NCBI GenBank assembly: GCA_964427535.1 | Contig: CAYRVF010000138.1 | Coordinates: forward strand, 1-12,591 | Source of the DNA: CAYRVF01 sp964427535 | Lineage (GTDB): Bacteria; Chloroflexota; Ktedonobacteria; Ktedonobacterales; JADMIN01 | Length of the DNA: 12,591 nucleotides | Direction of reading: 5' to 3' | Shown: one piece after another, positions 6,750 to 12,591 of the stretch | Position numbering within the stretch: the first letter of the stretch is position 1 | Layout of the letters: each line of letters begins with the position of its first letter | Notes under the pieces: generated by a model | What the model saw: the letters and a program-made list of their open reading frames with translations, nothing else | What the model was told of the DNA's origin: nothing | The model's database searches: none | Translations under genes and position numbers: made by a program

Positions 6750-7991
6750 ATGGCAGAAACTGCTCGCGTCGCAGATGTGGATGCGGATGCAACCGGCACG
6801 CGTCCGATGGCCCTGGCAGGTGTCCGGGTGCTCGATATCGCTACTATGGCTGCCGCGCCCTGGGCCGCCGCGTATCTCGCTGAGCTTGGCGCCGATGTGA
6901 TCAAAGTGGAGATGCCCGGCGTGGGAGACCACCAGCGCCGCTGGGGCACGCCGAAGAACGGCGTGGCGCTGTTCTGGAAGTCTATGAGCCGCAACAAACG
7001 CTCCATTACCTTGAACCTCGGCAAGCCGAAAGGCGCCGCCCTCTTCAAGCAGCTCGCCACCGATGCGGATGTCGTCATCGAGAACTTCCGTCCGGGTACA
7101 CTGGAGCGCTGGGGCATCGGCTACGAGACGCTGCGCGAGATCAATCCTCGCTTGATTATGCTCCGTGTGACGGGATTCGGGCAATGCGGCCCTTACAAAT
7201 CCCGTCCAGGATTCGGGACACTGGCCGAAGCGCTCAGCGGTTTCGCGCATCTCACGGGTCAGCCCGGGGGGCCGCCGACGCTGCCGAACGGCCCACTTGC
7301 CGACGGCATCGCGGGGATAACGGGCGCGTTCGCGGTCATGGTTGCGTTGTACTGGCGCGACGCTCACGGCGGAACGGGCCAGATGATTGACCTTTCGCTC
7401 TGTGAGCCGCTATTGCGCCTGCTGGAGCCCGCCCTGCTTGACTACGATCAGCTCGGCATCGCGCGTGGTCGCGTCGGCAATCGTAGTGACCATGTCGCGC
7501 CGCGCAATACCTATCAGTGTGGCGATGGCCGCTGGGTCTCCCTCTCGGCCAGCGCGCAATCCATCTTCGAGCGGCTTATGGACGCCATTGGCCGGCCTGA
7601 ATTGCGTACTGATCCGCGGTTCGCGCTGAACGCCGGACGGGTGGCAAACGTCGAGGCGCTCGACGAGATCATCGGGGAGTGGATGCGACGGCACACCCGT
7701 GACGAGGTGCTGGCGCTGTTAGAAGCGGCTGAGGTGGCCGTCGCGCCCATCTATGACATTCCCGACATCTTCGCCGATCCGCACTTCGCCGCGCGCCAGA
7801 GTCTTACGCCTGTTGAAGACGCTGACTTCGGCACCATGCGCATGGTCAACGTCGTCTCGCGCTTCAGCGAAACGCCCGGCCGCATCACCAGCACAGGCCC
7901 GGCGCTTGGCGCGTCCAACGACGAAATCTACGCCCAGTTGGGCCTCTCGCCGGAGGAGCGCGGCGCGCTTCGCGAAGAAGGTATTATATAA
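6750..7991 (+). CDS. Class III (CaiB/BaiF-type) acyl-CoA transferase
   Basis: This 413-residue cytoplasmic enzyme moves CoA from one acyl-CoA, often succinyl-CoA or acetyl-CoA, to a free carboxylic acid through an aspartyl-CoA anhydride. Family blocks in order are LAGVRVLDIATMAAAPWAA near the N-terminus, LGADVIKVEMPGVGD, SRNKRSITLNL, VIENFRPGTLERWGIGYE and RPGFGTLAEA. PLADGIAGITG follows with the expected catalytic Asp185, then GTGQMIDLSL. Length is normal for the family. The start ATG has AAGGA at 6735-6739, 10 nt upstream. The CitE-type lyase gene follows after 26 nt, so the two are almost certainly co-transcribed: the transferase would make the hydroxyacyl-CoA that the lyase cleaves. Malate or citramalate are natural guesses from Chloroflexus precedents. 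The sequence alone does not fix the acid. Confidence 0.93.
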   Translation: MAETARVADVDADATGTRPMALAGVRVLDIATMAAAPWAAAYLAELGADVIKVEMPGVGDHQRRWGTPKNGVALFWKSMSRNKRSITLNLGKPKGAALFKQLATDADVVIENFRPGTLERWGIGYETLREINPRLIMLRVTGFGQCGPYKSRPGFGTLAEALSGFAHLTGQPGGPPTLPNGPLADGIAGITGAFAVMVALYWRDAHGGTGQMIDLSLCEPLLRLLEPALLDYDQLGIARGRVGNRSDHVAPRNTYQCGDGRWVSLSASAQSIFERLMDAIGRPELRTDPRFALNAGRVANVEALDEIIGEWMRRHTRDEVLALLEAAEVAVAPIYDIPDIFADPHFAARQSLTPVEDADFGTMRMVNVVSRFSETPGRITSTGPALGASNDEIYAQLGLSPEERGALREEGII

Positions 7992-8017
7992 GAGTCCAAA
8001 AGCCGACAGGGGGGCTT

Positions 8018-8917
8018 GTGAACATTCTGCGCACGCTGCTTTTTGCGCCTGCCACGTCGCCACGACACGTCGAGAAGGCGCTGTCCGGCGCGACGGGCGC
8101 TGACGGCGTTATTCTCGACATCGAGGACGCCGTCGCGGCCTCCGAAAAGCCCAAGGCGCGGCTCGCGGTACGCGCCGTTCTCGCGGCGCGTGGCACGCCA
8201 GAGCGCGGGCCCGCCGCCTACGTACGCGTGAACGGCCTGACCACGCCGTACGCGTACGAAGATCTCTGCGCGGTCGTCGGTCCTGGCCTCTCTGGTATTG
8301 TGCTGCCGAAGACCGAATCAGCGGCGCAGCTTCTTATGGTGGATTGGCTCCTATGCCAGCTTGAGCGGTCGGCTGGCTTGCGCGAGGGGAGCATTGACCT
8401 GATGCCTATTGTGGAGACCGCAGCCGGCATCGCCCACCTGGCTGAGATCGCATCGGCTACGCCGCGCGTGCGCCGCCTCAACTTCGGCGCTGGCGATTAC
8501 AGTCTCGACACCAACATGGCGTGGACGGCTGGGCATGAGGGACTATTATGGGCGCGCATCGCGGTTGTCAACGCCTCGCGCGCGGCTGGCTTGGAGCAGC
8601 CTGTAGATACCGTCTACGCCCGCCTCGATGATCCCACTGGTCTCGCCAGTGAAGCCGAACAGGCGAAGCGGCTTGGCTTCCAGGGCAAAGCCTGCATTCA
8701 TCCCGCGCAGGTCGCTGTCGTAAACCCAATCTTCACTCCGAGTGAGGACGATGTTGCGCTAGCGCGTCGCATCGCGGATGCCTTCACTCAGGCGGAGGCC
8801 GGCGGTGTCGCCTCGTTCTCCGTAGATGGCCAGTTCGTTGACTATCCCATCGCGTACAAGGCGCGGCGGACGCTTGCCATCGCGGAGCAGATCGCGGCGA
8901 ACACGCCGCGCAGCTGA
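8018..8917 (+). CDS. CitE/HpcH-HpaI-type acyl-CoA lyase (malyl- or citramalyl-CoA lyase-like)
   Basis: This 299-residue TIM-barrel enzyme belongs to the CitE-like family, which cleaves or forms (S)-hydroxyacyl-CoA esters by Mg2+-dependent aldol chemistry. Visible landmarks are RTLLFAPA at the N-terminus, VILDIEDAV (31-39), the substrate-binding Arg in YVRVNG (Arg70), LMPIVETAAG with the metal ligand Glu133, NFGAGDYSLD with the metal ligand Asp160, and GKACIHPAQV near 223-232. Citrate lyase beta subunits occur with alpha and gamma subunits; none are present, so a stand-alone CoA-ester lyase is more likely. Its substrate would come from the CoA-transferase encoded 26 nt upstream. The start is GTG at 8018-8020, with a G-rich AGGGGG block about 4 nt before it. 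Malyl-, citramalyl- and beta-methylmalyl-CoA are candidates and are not separable by eye. Confidence 0.88.
   Translation: MNILRTLLFAPATSPRHVEKALSGATGADGVILDIEDAVAASEKPKARLAVRAVLAARGTPERGPAAYVRVNGLTTPYAYEDLCAVVGPGLSGIVLPKTESAAQLLMVDWLLCQLERSAGLREGSIDLMPIVETAAGIAHLAEIASATPRVRRLNFGAGDYSLDTNMAWTAGHEGLLWARIAVVNASRAAGLEQPVDTVYARLDDPTGLASEAEQAKRLGFQGKACIHPAQVAVVNPIFTPSEDDVALARRIADAFTQAEAGGVASFSVDGQFVDYPIAYKARRTLAIAEQIAANTPRS
8893..8910 (+). terminator. GC hairpin at the 3' end of the lyase gene
   Basis: CGCGGCG (8893-8899) and CGCCGCG (8904-8910) form a perfect 7-bp stem with the tetraloop AACA. It lies in the last codons, 4 nt before the stop codon. No T-tract follows, so it may slow or weakly terminate transcription, or protect the 3' end, rather than act as a classical terminator. 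Confidence 0.35.
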
Positions 8918-8950
8918 TTCCGCAACGAAGACACCGGACACCCAGCACTC

Positions 8951-8964
8951 CTGCAACGTTGCAG
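8951..8964. promoter_or_regulatory. Perfect 14-bp palindrome upstream of the sensor kinase gene
   Basis: CTGCAACGTTGCAG is fully self-complementary with a central CG. Operators of LacI/GalR-type repressors often look like this. It lies in the 86-nt gap before the kinase start. No such repressor gene is in the window, and one perfect 14-mer palindrome is roughly expected by chance in 12.6 kb. Position is the only added support. Confidence 0.35.
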
Positions 8965-8991
8965 ACCCCCACGGCGAGCATGACGGGGGTA

Positions 8992-8997
8992 GGGGAG
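8992..8997 (+). promoter_or_regulatory. Ribosome binding site deciding the sensor kinase start
   Basis: GGGGAG ends 6 nt before the ATG at 9004. In-frame upstream candidates (TTG 8959, ATG 8980) have no comparable site. ACCCCC at 8965-8970 can pair with GGGGGT at 8985-8990 next to it. Confidence 0.65.
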
Positions 8998-9003
8998 AGT
9001 GTT

Positions 9004-11799
9004 ATGTATTCTTCCGCCGTCATTCGCGGCTGGCTCTCTCAGCGCAAGAGACCCGCCGCGCTTCAGGTTGTCCGGCGTTCGTTGCTCGTCCAGCTCCTGG
9101 GCGTCTATCTCATATTTGTATTGCTGGTCATCGGCAGCGGCTTCGAGGCGGACGCGGTAGGGCAAAGCCAGATCCGCGACGGCTTCCAGAGCACCGACCT
9201 GACCCTCGCACAGGAAGTCTCTTTCGATACCTATTCCACGCTGGACACGATTAGAACGTCGCTCGTCGAGCTGGGGCAGACCGCCGCAACCTATGTTACG
9301 AGCGGCCGAGACATGACGGACGTCTTCTCCGTCTACGAGATTGCTCGGCCAGACATTGATCGTGTCTACTGGTTGGATGCCACTGGTGTGCTGCGGCTCT
9401 CTGTACCGTCGGACCTGCGTGTACAGGGCGCAACCTTCTCGAACAGCGCCGTCTTTCGTCTGGCGGCAAGCAGCAACGATCCCGTTGTGGAAGGCGGCGC
9501 CATTGACCCAACTACGCACAATGCCGTTGTTACGATCGCGGAACCGGTGCGCGACAATCGGGGCGCGTTCCTGGGTGTTCTCGCCACAACGCTGTTGCTG
9601 GATGGACTCAGCGCGCCCTTACGCACGGTGATCGACGCGTCAACCATACAAGGTCAGCACCTCGTCATCAGCGTTCTTGACAACCAGGGTAAGCTCATCG
9701 CCTCCCCTGATTCCGCCCAGATGCTCCAGCCGTTGGCCAACACGTTGCCAGGGGCCGCCAGCGCGCTCGCGGGAAACAGCGTCACCTCAGAAGCACGTGG
9801 CCCAGACGGAGCGAATTGGCTGTACACCGCTGTGCCTGTCCCGGCGCTGGGATGGGCGGTGGTCGTCCAGCGGCCGGCGGTGGAGATATCCCAGGCGACG
9901 GCCGACTTTCGCATCTGGCTTCTGCTCGCCACTGGACTCTTCGCGCTCGGTGGTCTGCTCTTCTGGATAGTCCTGCTGCGGCGCGTGGTGCGCCCGCTGC
10001 ACGCGCTGGCCGATGAGCATGGTCAACTGCCACCCATGGGTCCGGTACAGGTTTCAACCCTCCCAGTGCTGACGGAGCGCGCGGATGAGATCGGCAAACT
10101 GTCGCGCTCGCTGCAAGCTCTGCGACATGACGTCGCGGTTCAGCTCTCAGAGCTGCGCACGCTGCTCGAAACATCGAACGCGGTCGTCAACTCGCTCGAT
10201 CCGCGCGCCGTTGGCGCGACGATAATCCGCGAGGTGCGACGACTGGTGGACGTGCAGGCGGCGGCTGTGCTCGTGCCTGATGAGGAGGGAACCCTCCACG
10301 TGCTGGTCAGCGAAGGGAGGGCCGAGGACTACGGCGACCTCGTGCAGGTGCGCCCCGATAACATGGCGGTGCCGTCGGCCCGCGCATTCCATGATCGCAG
10401 GCCAGTACAGGTAATTGATGATGGCAGCTCAGAGTTTCCGAAGATCGCGCAATCGGAAGGCTTTAAGGCCATCCTGGCGATTCCCATTATCACGCAGCGT
10501 GTCGGCGGTGTCGTGCTCGTAGTGCATCGCCGGGAGCCGCAGCCGTTCTCGGCAAATGAGGTGGATCTGCTGCTGACGTTCGCGAATCATGCGGCGCTTG
10601 CCTGGGAGCATGCGGTGCTCTACGAGCGCAGTGATGAGCGACTCCATGAGGTAGCCCGGGAGAACGAGCGTCTGTATCGGCAGGCGATGGCGGAGAAGCA
10701 AACTCTTGCCGCGATCATGGGGAGCATGACCGATGGGCTGCTCCTGACCAGCGCCGACGGCGTTGTGCTCTACGCGAACCCAGGCGCATGCTCACTACTT
10801 GGCGTGCCGGATGTGGTGCTGGGTACAATGCATATCAGCGCAGTGCATACGGCGCTGGCCGCTCTTGCCGAGAAGCCTGAGGAGTATCGCCGTAGTGTCG
10901 CGCGGGCGGAGGCCGGTGAAATCGGTGATTGGCTCCTCGACGCGCGACAGGGGCACATCGCCCGCGCGATGCAGCTCCGCCTCTTCGACGTACATGGTGA
11001 CGAGGGCGAGGCTATCGGTCGCGGGCTGCTCTTGCGCGATGTCACGCGCGAGCGCGAGCTGGATCAGTTCAAGACCACGCTGCTGGCTGCCGTCGGCCAT
11101 GAGCTGCGCACGCCACTGGCGGCTATCAAGGGGCATGCTTCGACGCTGCTTCAGGACGATGTCTCGTGGTCGCTCGACGACCAGCGCCACTTTCTCGGTA
11201 CGATCAGCACCGAGGCGGATCGTTTGGCGCAGCTCGTGACCAATCTGCTCGACCTCTCGCGGCATGAAGCTGGGCTCCTGGCGCTGCGCCGGACGGCGCA
11301 CCACCTCGACTCCATTGTCGAAGACGCGGTGCATCGTCTCAACCCTCCACCAGCGCGCCTCTCGGTTGACATTCCCGACGACCTCCCTCCTGTACGGGTT
11401 GACGCGGCGCGCATTCAGGTTGTCGTGCAGAACCTGATCGCGAACGCAAATGCCTATGGCGACGGCGCTGTGAACGTGCGCGCCTCGCGCGACGTCGGAC
11501 ACGTGCGCGTCGCGGTCGCCAACGATGGCCCTGGCATCGCCGAAGACGACTTGCCGCACATTTTTGAGCGCTTCTATCGCGCTGATCGCACGCGGAACCA
11601 GAACGGCGGTACCGGCCTGGGTCTGGCACTCTGTAAAGCCTTCGTCGAGGCGCACGGCGGCATGATCTGGGCTGAGAGCGACCGAAATAGCACCATGATC
11701 GCGTTCACCTTGCCGGTATCTGATGATAGTTCCACGACTGCCAACAAGCGGGAATCGCCGGAAGCGCTCGTCCTGACGGAGAGGGGGAGCGGCGTATGA
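9004..11799 (+). CDS. Membrane sensor histidine kinase: Cache-HAMP-GAF-PAS-HisKA-HATPase
   Basis: This 931-residue inner-membrane kinase autophosphorylates on His and passes the phosphate to a response regulator. Order: a short cytoplasmic N-terminus, TM1 (about 27-46), an outside sensor domain of about 255 residues that resembles double-Cache domains, and TM2 (about 304-327). Then come HAMP (about 328-380), GAF (about 390-540), a short coiled coil, PAS (about 567-680), HisKA with VGHELRTPLAAIKGH (phospho-acceptor His699) and the HATPase domain. The HATPase has an N-box NLIANANAY (Asn814), a G1 box NDGPGI (840-845), an F-box HIFERFYR and a G2 box GGTGLGL (868-874). All catalytic motifs look intact. 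The typical amino-acid-binding motif of Cache domains is not evident, so the ligand is unknown. The stop codon overlaps the regulator's start (ATGA), giving a coupled two-component pair. Although the partner is KdpE-like, this is not KdpD: it has no N-terminal KdpD/USP domain and no four-helix block. Confidence 0.93.
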   Translation: MYSSAVIRGWLSQRKRPAALQVVRRSLLVQLLGVYLIFVLLVIGSGFEADAVGQSQIRDGFQSTDLTLAQEVSFDTYSTLDTIRTSLVELGQTAATYVTSGRDMTDVFSVYEIARPDIDRVYWLDATGVLRLSVPSDLRVQGATFSNSAVFRLAASSNDPVVEGGAIDPTTHNAVVTIAEPVRDNRGAFLGVLATTLLLDGLSAPLRTVIDASTIQGQHLVISVLDNQGKLIASPDSAQMLQPLANTLPGAASALAGNSVTSEARGPDGANWLYTAVPVPALGWAVVVQRPAVEISQATADFRIWLLLATGLFALGGLLFWIVLLRRVVRPLHALADEHGQLPPMGPVQVSTLPVLTERADEIGKLSRSLQALRHDVAVQLSELRTLLETSNAVVNSLDPRAVGATIIREVRRLVDVQAAAVLVPDEEGTLHVLVSEGRAEDYGDLVQVRPDNMAVPSARAFHDRRPVQVIDDGSSEFPKIAQSEGFKAILAIPIITQRVGGVVLVVHRREPQPFSANEVDLLLTFANHAALAWEHAVLYERSDERLHEVARENERLYRQAMAEKQTLAAIMGSMTDGLLLTSADGVVLYANPGACSLLGVPDVVLGTMHISAVHTALAALAEKPEEYRRSVARAEAGEIGDWLLDARQGHIARAMQLRLFDVHGDEGEAIGRGLLLRDVTRERELDQFKTTLLAAVGHELRTPLAAIKGHASTLLQDDVSWSLDDQRHFLGTISTEADRLAQLVTNLLDLSRHEAGLLALRRTAHHLDSIVEDAVHRLNPPPARLSVDIPDDLPPVRVDAARIQVVVQNLIANANAYGDGAVNVRASRDVGHVRVAVANDGPGIAEDDLPHIFERFYRADRTRNQNGGTGLGLALCKAFVEAHGGMIWAESDRNSTMIAFTLPVSDDSSTTANKRESPEALVLTERGSGV

Positions 11800-12491
11800 A
11801 CACTGCCGCGAGACGCATTGTGGTCGCGGAAGACGAGTCGTCGCTCCGCGACTTCATCAGCCGCAACCTCCGGGCGCGCGGCTACGTGGTCCACGAGGCG
11901 AGCAACGGACTGGAAGCGCTCGCCCTGTGGGAAACGGAGTCTCCGCACCTGCTGGTGCTCGACATCATGATGCCCCGCCTCGACGGATTGGAGGTCTGCC
12001 GCCGCATTCGCGAGCGCTCCACGGTGCCGATCATCGTACTCACCGCGCTGGACGCCGAAAGCGACAAGGTCGCGGCTCTGGACCTCGGCGCCGACGACTA
12101 TCTCACCAAACCGTTTGGCGTCGAGGAGCTGCTCGCGCGGGTGCGCGCGTCTTTACGGCGCGCCAACTGGGAGGAGCGCGCTCCCGCGCCGGGAATGCGA
12201 ACGTTCGGCTCGCTCACGGTTGACCTGGAAGGACATGTGGTGCGGCGCGACGGGGTAGAAATCCGTCTGACTCCGACAGAGTTCGCCTTGTTAGCGCAGT
12301 TGATCATCCATGCCGGCAAGGTCCTGACGCACCGGCAGCTTCTTCGGCGTGTCTGGGGCGAAGCGTATGGCGACGAGGCGGAATATCTGCGGGTCTACAT
12401 GGGCCGCCTGCGCCGGAAAATCGAGACGGATGCCACAGCGCCGCGGCAGCTCGTCACCGAGCCGGGCGTCGGCTACCGCTTCGTCCCGTGA
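11796..12491 (+). CDS. OmpR/PhoB-family response regulator, KdpE-like
   Basis: This is a 231-residue transcription regulator that is phosphorylated by its partner kinase. The receiver domain (about 6-120) has the acidic pair Glu12/Asp13, phospho-acceptor Asp56 in LLVLDIMMPRLDG, Thr83 and Lys105 in LTKPF: the complete active site. The winged-helix DNA-binding domain (about 135-231) has LTPTEFALLAQL, HAGKVLTHRQLLRRVWG, the YLRVYMGRLRRKIE recognition region and a GVGYRF ending, closest by eye to KdpE. The start ATG overlaps the kinase stop by 4 nt, with GAGAGGGGGAG just upstream. No kdpFABC genes are in the window, so potassium control is not implied. Targets are unknown. The 100 bases after the stop show no gene and no convincing terminator. 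Confidence 0.95.
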   Translation: MNTAARRIVVAEDESSLRDFISRNLRARGYVVHEASNGLEALALWETESPHLLVLDIMMPRLDGLEVCRRIRERSTVPIIVLTALDAESDKVAALDLGADDYLTKPFGVEELLARVRASLRRANWEERAPAPGMRTFGSLTVDLEGHVVRRDGVEIRLTPTEFALLAQLIIHAGKVLTHRQLLRRVWGEAYGDEAEYLRVYMGRLRRKIETDATAPRQLVTEPGVGYRFVP

Positions 12492-12591
12492 CACGCGTGT
12501 TCACCTAGAGAGCCGGTCAAGAAATCAAGCAGCGATTAAGGCTCGTGGTCCGAATGCCTGGCTGTGGCCCGCGATCTCGATGGTTCTTTCA

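Noticed and set aside
8018..8917. Citrate lyase beta subunit (citE)
   Set aside because: Alpha and gamma subunits and the accessory cit genes are absent; the CoA-transferase neighbour points to a stand-alone acyl-CoA lyase.
11796..12491. Naming the regulator kdpE and inferring potassium control
   Set aside because: The partner kinase is not KdpD and no kdp structural genes are present; only the regulator's output domain is KdpE-like.

Overview
This is a GC-rich bacterial window without rRNA, tRNA, CRISPR arrays or recognisable insertion sequences. It holds eleven protein genes, ten of them complete. The mix is a class II fumarase, an NAD(P)-malic enzyme, a class III CoA-transferase with two kinds of acyl-CoA aldol lyase, and a Cache-HAMP-GAF-PAS histidine kinase paired with a KdpE-like regulator. 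This would suit a Chloroflexota-type or other GC-rich environmental bacterium. The assignment is an inference from gene content and could be wrong.

Layout. Bases 2-3411 (+ strand): the 3' part of malic enzyme, a MIP-family channel, and fumC. Bases 3570-6601 (- strand, read right to left): a GntR/FCD regulator, an HMG-CoA-lyase-like enzyme, and two half-size CHR (chromate-type) transporter genes that overlap by 4 nt. Bases 6750-8917 (+ strand): a CaiB/BaiF-type CoA-transferase and a CitE/HpcH-type lyase. Bases 9004-12491 (+ strand): a sensor kinase and its response regulator, also overlapping by 4 nt. The last 100 bases hold no gene I can see.

How the genes may work together. Fumarase and malic enzyme carry fumarate to malate to pyruvate. 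The central cluster looks like a module that loads CoA onto a hydroxy-dicarboxylic acid and cleaves the thioester by a retro-aldol reaction. Citramalate, malate or a 3-hydroxy-3-methylglutarate-like acid are candidate substrates, giving acetyl-CoA plus pyruvate, glyoxylate or acetoacetate. All parts of the window therefore touch C4/C5 acid and pyruvate metabolism. The central cluster is driven by two face-to-face promoters whose -10 regions share one AT-rich palindrome, the probable operator of the GntR regulator.

The points most worth a second look are: the HMG-CoA-lyase-like protein lacks the family's catalytic Cys and the Asp of the HxHD motif; two unrelated acyl-CoA lyases sit in one apparent regulon; the MIP channel between malic enzyme and fumarase has small residues in its predicted selectivity filter; and the promoter/operator at 6647-6705 is unusually well formed.
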